From Histomonas meleagridis (taxonomy: Eukaryota; Parabasalia; Tritrichomonadida; Dientamoebidae): a stretch of DNA of 64,000 bases. Position numbers and translations under genes: made by a program. Below, in pieces: positions 20,941 to 30,876 of the stretch. Location of the stretch: NCBI GenBank assembly GCA_020186115.1, contig WSYJ01000001.1:62001-126000 (forward strand), written 5' to 3'. Below the pieces are notes generated by a model. That model was not told where the DNA came from. It searched no databases and was given only the letters and a program-made list of their open reading frames with translations. Numbering within the stretch: the first letter of the stretch is position 1; every line of letters begins with the position of its first letter.

Positions 20941-22256
20941 ATATTGATGCTAATGAATGTTGAGATTGATTTTTTATGAGTAAACTTGTTTGTTATGAGT
21001 GCCTTTTAGGGGAAAAAGTTAATAAAATTAATTACGAACATTTTTATCTACACTGTGTTGACGAACAGAATTTTTCAATTCTTTGAAATCAGTTTTGCTT
21101 CGCATCTGCACAAATATCGAGCATTAAAAAGTTGGATTCTTCACAAAAAATTGAATAATGAAAGCGCTTTTACACTGGTTTATACGTTATACTTTCAAAA
21201 ATATTTGTCAAATATTCAATGTGACAAATTTTGATATTGTTTTTGTGTGTGTAGCGGTTATATAATTATTCAAAAATTGTTGATCGTCATCATCTGCACA
21301 AAAAAACAGCTGCAGAAATTTGAAAATTAGAAATAACTTTTCTATCTGATTGAATAAGTCCATCATTCTGTTAATTAGACAGCAACTCTTTTTTTAATTG
21401 GCTTTTGATGCTAATAAGAAGAAAAAAATTGTTCAATTTAAAAGAAAAAAATAAAAAAACTGTAATAATTTAATGATTTTTATTTGACTTTATTATTCAT
21501 ATAAAATTAGTTCAAACATTCAACAAAGAACTTGATGATATTTTTGAAGTTTTGAGATTCAATTGTTTTTCGCCAAATGTTTTGATTCGAAATAACTCGA
21601 ATTTATATATTTCTCAAATAATTTGCATTTAATAACTTATATTCTTTATAGTTTCTTTCATTGATGTGGACTTTTTAATTGAATTTATGTTTTCCAAAAA
21701 AAATCGTATATTAGAATTATAACAACATGACTTTTGCAGTTTACACAATTTGTTGATTCATTTCTCGCATTATTGTGAAACATTTTTTGATCAATATTTA
21801 TATTTCCCAAAATATCTTATTATTTCTAGGAATTAAAGTATAAATTGAATGAACTTTTTAGTGTCTTCGAAATTCTTAATGTGTTTCCAATTATATTGAT
21901 CATTTATGAGGTAGATAAGATGAAGATTGAAGTTTAAACTTTCGTAAATATTGCTTAAATGAGCTAGTTTTTGCAACATTCATTATGTTCGTGTTGTAAG
22001 TATAAAAGAAAATATACCAATGATCTGATATTGTTTTGGTGTTTGGAGTAATCACAGATCATAGAAATTGAATTGTTTATAAATCAAGATTTTTACATTT
22101 CTGAGCGTGGAAATATTTGACATACAAAAATTGACCAGGTACATCGAAATTTTGAATGTGCTTTTTGATTTGAAATGGATCATTTTTATACAAATCTTTG
22201 AAATTGACACAACATGGAAAGCTTAGCCAAAGCATTCAATTTGCCTCTATAACTAA
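20941..22256. other. Gene-free AT-rich stretch
   Basis: About 1.3 kb with no open frame of note on either strand and no recognisable RNA gene. The last 60 bases must hold the promoter of the gene at 22257. No repeat was noticed. Confidence 0.5.
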
Positions 22257-22997
22257 ATGGAAAAAGACATTGATGATTCCCAAGGCTTAGACGAAACAGG
22301 AGCTATGAGTATAGAAGGCAATAGTGGTGATCCCATGGAAAACTCTCAAACCAAAAATTTTTCAAATGCAACAAAAATAGAAGCATCCAACGAATTTCAG
22401 AAGCTCAAAGAGATGCTAAAGATATTTGATAGTTCTAGCCAAAAGACATTTGAAATTTACAAGATTTGCGAGACATATTCTATCACGCGAAGGGTATTAT
22501 ATGATTTCATTACCATATTACATGCCCTAAATGTTGTTGACCGGATGTCAAATGAAACCTTTCTTTGGAAAGGCATAAAAAATCAATATCAATTTGTCGA
22601 AAACATCAAAAACGATCCATCTCTTAATTCTGGATGTAACTTCAAACAATTTTCATGCGATCAAGACAGCCATTTGTCTCAAGTCGTTGTGAGGCTCATA
22701 CGTCTCTTCTACTACTTGGGTACAGAGATTCTTGATATTAGAAAAGTCTCAAAATTATTTATTAAAGGCGAAGTGAAGCGCAGAACAATGCTCCGCAAGC
22801 TATACACAATATCAAGTTCACTGAACGTCGTGGGACTCATCGAAAGAACTGATCAACCAGCTACAATCAAAATATGCGTTTCTCCACTTCCACTTACAAG
22901 CATCGAAATTCTACTCAACAATTCTCATGTGCGAAACGAGGAGATTTTTGTTGCAAGACGGAAAGCGTTTGAAGAATGTGTAAAAGATGAATATTGA
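22257..22997 (+). CDS. E2F-type transcription factor with two winged helices
   Basis: 246 residues. Residues 55-112 match the E2F DNA-binding domain: SITRRVLYDFITILHALNVV followed by DRMSNETFLWKG, compare KRRIYDITNVLEGIGLIEKK...WKG of E2Fs. A second, weaker unit at about 150-200 (VKRRTMLRKLYTISSSLNVV then GLIER) has the same helix-turn arrangement. Two tandem DNA-binding domains without DP partner or transactivation regions is the build of atypical E2Fs (E2F7/8, plant DEL), which repress S-phase genes as monomers. The second RRxYD motif is not perfect, so a single-domain E2F or DP relative is the alternative. E2F-like sites occur before several genes in this window. Confidence 0.68.
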   Translation: MEKDIDDSQGLDETGAMSIEGNSGDPMENSQTKNFSNATKIEASNEFQKLKEMLKIFDSSSQKTFEIYKICETYSITRRVLYDFITILHALNVVDRMSNETFLWKGIKNQYQFVENIKNDPSLNSGCNFKQFSCDQDSHLSQVVVRLIRLFYYLGTEILDIRKVSKLFIKGEVKRRTMLRKLYTISSSLNVVGLIERTDQPATIKICVSPLPLTSIEILLNNSHVRNEEIFVARRKAFEECVKDEY

Positions 22998-23073
22998 CAG
23001 GTCAAATCTGTAAGCTTTCCTCGTAAAAGTGTAATTTTTTTGTCATGTTAAAAAACGACCGATTATCGGCTTT

Positions 23074-23119
23074 CAAAAATTTGACAGTCTCACAAAAATT
23101 TGACAGTCCCACAAAAATT
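23074..23119. repeat. Short tandem repeat, 19-base unit
   Basis: A 19-base unit (AAATTTGACAGTCYCACAA) occurs about 2.4 times between the convergent ends of the E2F-type gene and the LRR gene. It may be simple replication slippage. Confidence 0.6.
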
Positions 23120-23205
23120 CTATACACTCTATTGAAATATGTAAACGATTATATTTGCGGCTCATAGAACCACATTTTTCTCCATATTTTTCAATATAAC
23201 CGTCA

Positions 23206-25296
23206 CTATCCGTTGTTTTTGATAAGGGTTTTCTGAATTTTGACTAAAGGCTTTTTCAGTTCGGCTCTTAACTTGTTGGTTGTTTTAGACTTTTTCGTCT
23301 TGAATTTTTTGGTGGCTTTACGCTTCTTGTGGCCTCTTTTGGTTGCTTTGTTCTCTTCATTGATTTTCTCAAGGATTTCATCTTGTAAGAAAACAGCATC
23401 ATGTGAATCTTCATTAACTCCAAATGGTGGCGGTATCTTTGGTGGTTGGAAGTTCTTAAGTTGCTCAGGATCTTGCATTATTTCAGTAATGTTTTGATAT
23501 AATTGATCAATTTCATTAATTTTCGAAATTAATTCGTTTTGTTGATCCTCAGTAACTTTATCATTTTCAGCAATTTCTTTTTCGATTTGTTCCGTTTCTT
23601 CTTGCAATTTTAAGATAATCATATTTTCCTTTTCAATTGTAGCTTGCAGTTCTTTGTGTTGGTTGTCATATTCTTCGATCATCTTTTGTGTGTCTTCTGC
23701 AATTTTCATAATTCGCTTGTTTTCTTCGTCAATTTGTTCTTGCGTATTTTGAATACTTCGTTGAATATTCGATATCGTGGTGTCAGCACTCATTTGATAT
23801 GCTTCCATTTCTTCCTCGATGTCAATGACGTCTCTTTCAAGCGAGTCACGTTTCATTTCTAAATTATTTAATCTCATTTCAGCTTCAGGCAATTTAGTCC
23901 TTTGGATAGATAATTGGACCAATTGCTTCTTAAGTGGCTGAAGATTGGATTCTTTTTGGATTTTAACATTTCGAGAACATAAATTATTAATTTCTTGGAT
24001 TACGAAATGATCAATTCGTGTCGACGAGAGGTCGATTTTGAACAAGGATTCATTATGTTTGAAGTTTTCAAGGATCTGATACCCACATTTTCTTGTTAAA
24101 AAGTTGTTATTTAGTTTTAATGTTCTTAATGCATTGTTTTTTTGCATTGATTTAGAAAGCATAATAGCTCCTTTGTCACTTATCCTACATGATGTTAAGT
24201 ACAATTTGGTTAAAGAATCATTTTCGCCGATATTCTTTGAAATTTCTATTGCACATTCATCACCCATTGGGTTATTTGATATATCCAATAGATATAGCAC
24301 TTTATTTGAATGAATTATTTTGCCTAAAAGTGGTGCTGATTTTTGAGTAATTTTATTTGATGTGATTACAAGTTCCGTTAATGTTTGATTAGTAATAAGC
24401 ACTTCGCCAAAAGCTTCAAAACCTTCATCTCCAAGATTGTTTTCGGATATATTTAAAACAGACACATTAGAAGGATAATTGAAAGCCTCAGCTAAAGCAG
24501 CCCCGCACTTGGACGATAGGTTGCATTTTCTAAGGTTTATATAGCATAAGCTTGTCATCAAATGAAGTTGGGAAAGAAAATTAGGCCCTACAGGGTCAGC
24601 AAGTTGGTTTTCATGGTAATCTAAAAACTTAATGTTGCCGTTGGTAAGAAGCCCATCCGCTGTGACAATATCTTCCTCTTTAATACTAAGATCACAATCT
24701 GATAGACTGAGAGATTTTAAACAATTATCTTCACGAATAAATTCGGCAAAATAATCTGCAATTGTACTACGTTTTGTGCCTTGACGGATACTAAATTTAA
24801 GACTATTGAGACCAAGACATTCAATTCGATTTGACTGATGAACTGCATTAATAATATCTGTAAGTGACTTAAGATTAAACTTATTTGTATGCCAAGCAAC
24901 TCCGTTAACTCCAAGCTGAAGACTTTTGATATTTGTTTGTTTGATGATATCAATTAAGCAAGGAACAGCTTGATTTGTAAGGTCATTACATCCGATATCA
25001 ATCACTTCAACTTGTGTATTTGTGAGTAATAATTGAAGTAATGTGTGCATTCCATGATCACGAATTAAATTTCCGTAAAAATTGAATTTTCTAATATGTG
25101 GTGATGTTCTAAGAACCTTTGTAAGTTTAGTAAGAACATTTATTCCAATTCTTTGGCCTGATAAGTTTAAAATTCCTTTATCATATGCAGGACTAATTCT
25201 GTTCAAAAATCGTTTGTATTCATCATCTGAGTATTCCAGTCCATTGTCTCTCATTTTAGCCTTAAACAGGCTTTCAAATTCGGCCTGATGGCTCAT
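23206..25296 (-). CDS. Leucine-rich repeat protein with coiled-coil tail
   Basis: 696 residues from MSHQAEFESLFKAKM. Residues 40-430 contain about 12 ribonuclease-inhibitor-type LRRs, e.g. VSVLNISENNLGDEGFEAFG and LYLLDISNNPMGDECAIEIS. Residues 440-620 form a heptad-patterned coiled coil. A proline patch (PPKIPPPFG) and a very basic tail (RGHKKRKATKKFKTKKSKTT) end the protein. LRR plus coiled coil resembles centrosomal and axonemal LRR proteins such as LRRC45, but I cannot confirm orthology. It ends about 200 bases from the convergent E2F-type gene. Confidence 0.8.
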   Translation of the reverse strand: MSHQAEFESLFKAKMRDNGLEYSDDEYKRFLNRISPAYDKGILNLSGQRIGINVLTKLTKVLRTSPHIRKFNFYGNLIRDHGMHTLLQLLLTNTQVEVIDIGCNDLTNQAVPCLIDIIKQTNIKSLQLGVNGVAWHTNKFNLKSLTDIINAVHQSNRIECLGLNSLKFSIRQGTKRSTIADYFAEFIREDNCLKSLSLSDCDLSIKEEDIVTADGLLTNGNIKFLDYHENQLADPVGPNFLSQLHLMTSLCYINLRKCNLSSKCGAALAEAFNYPSNVSVLNISENNLGDEGFEAFGEVLITNQTLTELVITSNKITQKSAPLLGKIIHSNKVLYLLDISNNPMGDECAIEISKNIGENDSLTKLYLTSCRISDKGAIMLSKSMQKNNALRTLKLNNNFLTRKCGYQILENFKHNESLFKIDLSSTRIDHFVIQEINNLCSRNVKIQKESNLQPLKKQLVQLSIQRTKLPEAEMRLNNLEMKRDSLERDVIDIEEEMEAYQMSADTTISNIQRSIQNTQEQIDEENKRIMKIAEDTQKMIEEYDNQHKELQATIEKENMIILKLQEETEQIEKEIAENDKVTEDQQNELISKINEIDQLYQNITEIMQDPEQLKNFQPPKIPPPFGVNEDSHDAVFLQDEILEKINEENKATKRGHKKRKATKKFKTKKSKTTNKLRAELKKPLVKIQKTLIKNNG

Positions 25297-25396
25297 ATTT
25301 TTGATATCAAAATCGTTAAATCCATAAAATTAACGTATAATCATCAGAAATTAAAAAGATGAAAATTTGGTTTATTCAACTTTATAATCCATGAGA

Positions 25397-25726
25397 CTAA
25401 TCTTGCTTTGGTTTCTCTTCCTTAGGTTTTTCATTTGGTGGATTCATAATTTCAGGGTTTTTACGTAATTCAGATATGAAGAATTCAAATGAAGCAATAA
25501 GGCAACCACATATGAAAGACATAATAACATAATGGATTGTGTAATGGAATACTGACATATATGTTAGATATATTAAACATAAAATAAGACAAAAACGACA
25601 GAATGTGATTACACCTTCACCAATTCCAGGACTTAAAACCCACATGAGCCATGATTGCTTAGGTTGAGTTTCTTCTTTGGTTTCTTCTGGCTTTTCTTCA
25701 GTTTTGGCGACTTCTTCCTTGCTCAT
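25397..25726 (-). CDS. PKR1: Pkr1-like V-ATPase assembly factor
   Basis: 109 residues. It has a charged Glu/Lys/Pro-rich N-terminus, then W-x-x-[VI]-x-x-PG (WLMWVLSPGIGEGV), two closely spaced membrane segments (ITFCRFCLILCLIYLTYMSV and TIHYVIMSFICGCLIASFEF), and FFISELRK. This follows the fungal Pkr1 pattern (W..[IV]F.PG...L...........L......N.H.......LLLW..V.WFI.EL). Pkr1 sits in the ER membrane and assists assembly of the V-ATPase Vo sector. The first ATG is at 25726. Its promoter is shared with the divergent coiled-coil gene at 25800. Confidence 0.7.
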   Translation of the reverse strand: MSKEEVAKTEEKPEETKEETQPKQSWLMWVLSPGIGEGVITFCRFCLILCLIYLTYMSVFHYTIHYVIMSFICGCLIASFEFFISELRKNPEIMNPPNEKPKEEKPKQD

Positions 25727-25744
25727 TTATTTGGTCAGATCCTT

Positions 25745-25793
25745 ATGTCACTTTTTGTAATCGTCACCACTTTTGGCGCTTTATGGGTGCCCG
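25745..25793. promoter_or_regulatory. Divergent promoter with initiator-like and E2F-like elements
   Basis: The 73 bases between the Pkr1-like start (25726, minus) and the coiled-coil start (25800, plus) hold GTCACTTTTTG (about 25747-25757), a second TCACCACTTTTGGCGC containing TTTTGGCGC (25771-25779), and GGGTGCCCG (25785-25793). TCA-type initiators are known in trichomonads. The GGCGC element resembles an E2F site. Confidence 0.5.
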
Positions 25794-25799
25794 TTTAAA

Positions 25800-27854
25800 A
25801 TGGATGAAAGGTTAAAAAGCAAGAATGGTGAGAATTATCAAAATATTATCTTACAAAATATCAATGAAGTACTAGATAGAATTCAATCTTTAACGGAATT
25901 TTCTCGGAATGATTATTCAAAAGAAAATCGTTTGAGTGATCAAGCATTTAAAATGGCAATAGATATTCAAAGTGCAAGTTCTGCATGCAACACATTAAAA
26001 GAAATGTATACCAAATCAATAGATGAAACAAATAAAATAATTAATAAATTATACAAAATTATCAAAAAAATGAAAAATAAGGAAGAAACTTTGCTTAGAC
26101 TTGCAAGTAAATATTTTGCTTCATCATTTTTCTCTTGTGATTCATTAATTCTTTACTTACAAAAACTTCAACATTCAGATTTAAATGATTTAGTTCAACA
26201 AATGAAACAAAAAACAGAAAAACAGGAAAATGAAATTAATGAATTAAAGCAATTTAAACTCGAAGCAGAAAATGATCTCAGTTTTGCATCATCAGAACTA
26301 AAGCAAATTCTAAAAGACAAAGTTAATATTAAATCCCTAATTCAACTTACCAAAGCAACACATCAAAAGAATGCAAAACTTATCAATGAAAATGCAAAAG
26401 CAAAATCTTTGCTTCAACAAATTTCAAATACTTTAAACATTAAATCATTTGGTGATATCAACAAAGAAATTCAAACGCTAAAACAGAATAACGAAACAGA
26501 AATCAATAAATTAAAGCAGAAAGTTAATGAATATGAATCTTTTATCAATAAAATCGGAGAAAAATTGACAAAGAATGCAAATAACACAAAAGAATTTATT
26601 AATCAAATTCAACTTATTGTCGAATCAGAACAAAAACTTAAAAACGAAAATGATAAATTAAAAAATAATATTTTGCAATTACATAATAAAATAAATTCGC
26701 AAAATACAAAAATACAGAAAACAGAAAAAAAGCAAAGCGAAAACAATGAGTTAAAGAACCAAATTTTAAAATTGCAAAATAAATTAAATTCATCAAATTT
26801 ACAAAATGCAAATTTGCAGCAACAAATTGAACAAATTCAAAATGAAAATGATAAATTAAAAAATAATATTTTACAATTACATAATAAAATAAATTCACAA
26901 AATACAAAAATTCAGCAAATTGAACGAAGTAAATCTGAAATTAATGAATTGAAGAATAATATTTTTAAGTTACAAAATAAAATCAAAACAATGAATTCGC
27001 AAAAAACAAATTTGCTGCAACAAATTGAACAAAGTCAAAGCGAAAACAATGAGTTAAAGCACCAAATTTTAAAATTGCAAAATAAAATTAATAAAACAAA
27101 TTCGCAAAATACAAATTTACAGCAACAAATTGAACAAAAGCGAAAAGAAATTAATGAGTTAAAAAATTGTACTTTGCAATTACAAAATGAAATAAATTCA
27201 CAAAATGTAAATTTGCAACAACAAATTAAAAACAAACAAAATGAAATTAATGAGTTAAAGGAGATTATTAAATACTGTCGAATATTTGCACAAAAAATTG
27301 GAAATATTTTACATCTGAATAATGATGAGGGCGAAGAAATTCTCCAACAGATAAAGCAAAAACAGAATGAAATTGACGAATTAATAATAAAAAACAAAGA
27401 ATTCCAAAACGAAATTTTAGAAATAAAATTTTCGACACAAAAACAAATCGAAAATTCTCTTCTTCGAAATCGTTTTTCAAATTTATTACAAAATTTCCTA
27501 AATATCAAACAAATAATTAACAATTTTGATATTTTTAATCATTTAAATACTAAAATTCAAAACATAAAATCTAAAATTGAAAATGAAATTGATGATAATT
27601 TACTTGTTAATAAACTTGAAAATGTTGAAATTAAAGTTTTTAGCATACAACAAAACATTAACAAAGAATATTTGTCATTAAAGAAACAAATTGAAACAGA
27701 ACGAACTCATTTCACACAAAAAATACGCGAAGAAAAACATAAAAATATTGAAGAATATGAATCTTTGATAGAACAACTTAAGAAAAGATGTGAATCACAA
27801 AAAGAAACAATTAGAAAACTAACATCAAATCGTTATGTTAATAAGCTCATGTGA
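25800..27854 (+). CDS. Long coiled-coil protein
   Basis: 684 residues from MDERLKSKNGENYQN. Residues 1-130 are helical with a short hydrophobic patch (ASSFFSCDSLILYLQKLQ). Most of the remainder is heptad-patterned and Asn/Gln/Lys/Glu-rich. Internal repeats of about 35-50 residues share L(K/Q)NxILxLQNKIN and NLQQQIEQ. The heavy use of Asn and Lys codons in AT-rich DNA makes homology searches unreliable. It is probably a structural or cytoskeletal protein and resembles the 1404-residue protein at 30877-35091 in composition. Confidence 0.8.
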   Translation: MDERLKSKNGENYQNIILQNINEVLDRIQSLTEFSRNDYSKENRLSDQAFKMAIDIQSASSACNTLKEMYTKSIDETNKIINKLYKIIKKMKNKEETLLRLASKYFASSFFSCDSLILYLQKLQHSDLNDLVQQMKQKTEKQENEINELKQFKLEAENDLSFASSELKQILKDKVNIKSLIQLTKATHQKNAKLINENAKAKSLLQQISNTLNIKSFGDINKEIQTLKQNNETEINKLKQKVNEYESFINKIGEKLTKNANNTKEFINQIQLIVESEQKLKNENDKLKNNILQLHNKINSQNTKIQKTEKKQSENNELKNQILKLQNKLNSSNLQNANLQQQIEQIQNENDKLKNNILQLHNKINSQNTKIQQIERSKSEINELKNNIFKLQNKIKTMNSQKTNLLQQIEQSQSENNELKHQILKLQNKINKTNSQNTNLQQQIEQKRKEINELKNCTLQLQNEINSQNVNLQQQIKNKQNEINELKEIIKYCRIFAQKIGNILHLNNDEGEEILQQIKQKQNEIDELIIKNKEFQNEILEIKFSTQKQIENSLLRNRFSNLLQNFLNIKQIINNFDIFNHLNTKIQNIKSKIENEIDDNLLVNKLENVEIKVFSIQQNINKEYLSLKKQIETERTHFTQKIREEKHKNIEEYESLIEQLKKRCESQKETIRKLTSNRYVNKLM

Positions 27855-28156
27855 TTAAATTTTAATGTTATACGACTGGTTATTAATAAAAATGTTTTTA
27901 ATATGATATATAAATGTTCACTTTGATAAATCGATTTAAATTCGCTTAAAATTTTTTTACTTCCATTTTGATATCCATGAACTTTTTGAGTGAATAAACT
28001 GCTGTAAAAATTACTTCTGATCGTTTTTGACAGAAGAATAACCGAAATGTATTCAATATTTCATATAAACAAATGAAGGCATTTTTTTAACCACTGCAAA
28101 ACTTCCTATCGACTGCTTCAGACCTTAGAAAGCATTCTGTTTTTTAATATTGATTC
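27855..28156. other. Intergenic region
   Basis: About 300 AT-rich bases between two plus-strand genes. No motif or RNA gene was seen. Confidence 0.4.
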
Positions 28157-30394
28157 ATGTTTTTAAAACCTTTATTATTTCTATCAATTCATGAACAAAA
28201 AGATTTATTGACATATACATTTGATCAAAAACATATAAATAACTTTATAAATTCAATGATAATAAAAAATTATCGGAAATATTTAACACTGTTTGCACCA
28301 AAAATTATTTTTTGTCGATATTTATTTTATCATTATTCATATACTTATGCATATTCGGCATTTTTGGTTGATATTTCTAATATTCATTCTTATAAAACAT
28401 TTATTTTATATATATATTTCCTTATTTCTGTTCAGTTGTCATTTTTATTCTATAAAACTTATTTTATTGTTATAAAATCATTCATTTCTTTAAATAGTAA
28501 TAAAAATAAAAATAATATTATATATTTTCCTTTTATTTTTATATTATTTTTATTTTTTAAAAATACACTTGAAGAATATGATCAAAGTACAGATACACTT
28601 ACTATAGCTACTTTACATGATTATAATGATATAAAAAGTCATCCTGATGCAGGAAATTTAATAGTTGAAGGAAAAATCACTGAAATTCCATCTTCAGCTT
28701 TTCAAAGTATTTATAGTCTTGAAACAGTTTTAATTCGAGGTTCAGTTACGACAATTTCAGATAAAGCATTTTCCTATCTCCGTTCTCTTGCAACAGTTAA
28801 CATTGAATCTAATTTAGAAACAATTGAAAATTATGTATTTTATCAATGCATTAATTTAGTAAGTGTAACACTTCCAAGTTCGATAACTTCTATTGGTGAA
28901 TGTACATTTTCTTCTTGTTCTGCATTAACAAGTATTACATTACCAAACAATTTAATTAATATCAGCTCAAGTTTATTTCAATTTTCAGGTTTAGCCACAA
29001 TTAATTTGGGACAAAATGTAGAAAGGATTGGGTATCTTGCATTTATGTATTGCAAGTCATTAGAAAGTGTTACATTACCAAACTCATTACTTATGATCGA
29101 TTTTTATGCATTTTTTCTATGCTTAAACTTAACATCTGTTAGATTTGGTGATAAAATTACTGAAATGTATATTGGTGTATTCGAATTATGCACTTCATTA
29201 GATAATGTAATACTTCCAAGTTCATTAACAACAATTTCCTATGAACTATTTGCTTTATGTTCTTCATTATCAAATATTACAATTCCTGATACCATTATAG
29301 AAATTTATGACTCTGCATTTTATGGATGTAATTTTGTGTATTTTAATATTCATAAATCAGTTCAATATATAGGTGCACAAGTTTTTTGTAATTGTAGTAA
29401 TCTTCAAAACATTAATGTTGCATCAGAAAATGAAAATTATTCCAATTATAATAACGATGGAGTTCTTTATAACAAAAATTTCACGACAATTATTATGTAT
29501 CCAATTGGAAAAGACATTGAAACATTTAGAGTTCCAACAACAGTCGAAACAGTATGTAAAAGAGCATTTTATGGGTGTACTCATTTAGCAACAGTTTTCA
29601 TATATAAAAATGTCAACAAAATCGAAAGTTATGCATTTGGCGATTGTACAAATTTGAAATGTATTTATTATTATGGTGAAATGGAACCAGAAACAGAATC
29701 AGATTCATTATCAGGAGTTGGAGCTACAACTGTTATAGTGATAAAGTCATATCAAAGCCAAAGTTTTGGTGGATTAAGTGTTAGTTCTTTAACAACAGAA
29801 GAATGCGCCATCATGCCAACACTCGAATTTACTCAATCGAATACATATTCACAAAGTAATATATATTCTGAATCGAAAACATATTCACAAAGTAATACAT
29901 ATACTGAATCTAATACATATACGAATTTAAATTCAAATACATTTACAGTTTCATTTAATAGCGCTCTCACATATTCATACTCATTAATATTTACGAGTTT
30001 TATATCAGTTACAGAAACAATTACAATGATTTCGAATATTGTATATACATATAACCAAGAATACACTTATACATCATATGTTTATTATGAATACTCAGTG
30101 TTATTTTATTCAACAAATTATGTATTTTATTCTGCTTTCTATACAATGTTTCAGCAAGCAGAAAATTTATCTAACAACATTTCTAATGGTGAATTAATTG
30201 CAATTGTATGTTGTTCAGTTGCAATTCTTTTAATCATTTTTGGAGTTGTTATATTTATTATTCGTCGTACAAAGAAAGTAAAACAAAATTCATGTGAAAG
30301 TTATGATAAAGAAAATAAAGAAGAATATCAAAATGAATGTGTCGGTAACGAAATCAAATCACTAGTTCTAAAAGATGATGATCAATGGATATAA
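28157..30394 (+). CDS. BspA-like leucine-rich repeat surface protein
   Basis: 745 residues. An unusual N-terminal extension of about 140 residues with several hydrophobic stretches precedes a signal-like segment (IIYFPFIFILFLFFKN) and the mature-type start EEYDQSTDTLTI. Residues 175-530 hold LRR_5/BspA repeats, e.g. SITSIGECTFSSCSALTSI. A Ser/Thr/Tyr/Asn-rich stalk (repeats of [YT]SQSNTY) follows, then one membrane segment (LIAIVCCSVAILLIIFGVVI), a basic stop-transfer stretch (RRTKKVK) and a 40-residue acidic tail. BspA-like proteins are the largest surface family of trichomonads and are implicated in adhesion. The same design is seen at 39059-42207. Confidence 0.88.
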   Translation: MFLKPLLFLSIHEQKDLLTYTFDQKHINNFINSMIIKNYRKYLTLFAPKIIFCRYLFYHYSYTYAYSAFLVDISNIHSYKTFILYIYFLISVQLSFLFYKTYFIVIKSFISLNSNKNKNNIIYFPFIFILFLFFKNTLEEYDQSTDTLTIATLHDYNDIKSHPDAGNLIVEGKITEIPSSAFQSIYSLETVLIRGSVTTISDKAFSYLRSLATVNIESNLETIENYVFYQCINLVSVTLPSSITSIGECTFSSCSALTSITLPNNLINISSSLFQFSGLATINLGQNVERIGYLAFMYCKSLESVTLPNSLLMIDFYAFFLCLNLTSVRFGDKITEMYIGVFELCTSLDNVILPSSLTTISYELFALCSSLSNITIPDTIIEIYDSAFYGCNFVYFNIHKSVQYIGAQVFCNCSNLQNINVASENENYSNYNNDGVLYNKNFTTIIMYPIGKDIETFRVPTTVETVCKRAFYGCTHLATVFIYKNVNKIESYAFGDCTNLKCIYYYGEMEPETESDSLSGVGATTVIVIKSYQSQSFGGLSVSSLTTEECAIMPTLEFTQSNTYSQSNIYSESKTYSQSNTYTESNTYTNLNSNTFTVSFNSALTYSYSLIFTSFISVTETITMISNIVYTYNQEYTYTSYVYYEYSVLFYSTNYVFYSAFYTMFQQAENLSNNISNGELIAIVCCSVAILLIIFGVVIFIIRRTKKVKQNSCESYDKENKEEYQNECVGNEIKSLVLKDDDQWI

Positions 30395-30876
30395 TATAAA
30401 ATCTTGCAAAATAATTTTCATAATAAAAAAATATACAATTTATATATATATATATTTTGAAAAAATATTTTAATTTTTATTCATATTCATATTATGTTTT
30501 GCCTTTCTAAAAAAGTGATATATGAATAATGTAAATCGATTAATATTTATGAATGAAATCTTTTAATTTTGTACAATTAATAAATATATATTTTTAGATA
30601 TTGAAATAAATAAAAATACAAAAAAGATCGACTTGAGAGAAAAATTATATACTAAATAAAAGTGGTACTTTTTATTTCATTGCACTCTCTTAAAAAATAT
30701 ATAAAATAAACAAATACAATGCTTTCTAATTCTGAAATATATTTGCATTAAAGCAAGTTACATCTAATGCAAATCTTGAATTTAGGATCAAATTATTATT
30801 TTGATCACTGCATTATAATTATAATGAAAACAAAAATAAAAAGTAAAATAACATTTATTAAAACAAAAAACGCAAA
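30395..30876. other. Convergent intergenic region
   Basis: About 480 bases of extreme AT content between the BspA-like gene and the coiled-coil gene, with an AT dinucleotide tract near 30440. No coding sequence is seen. Confidence 0.45.
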
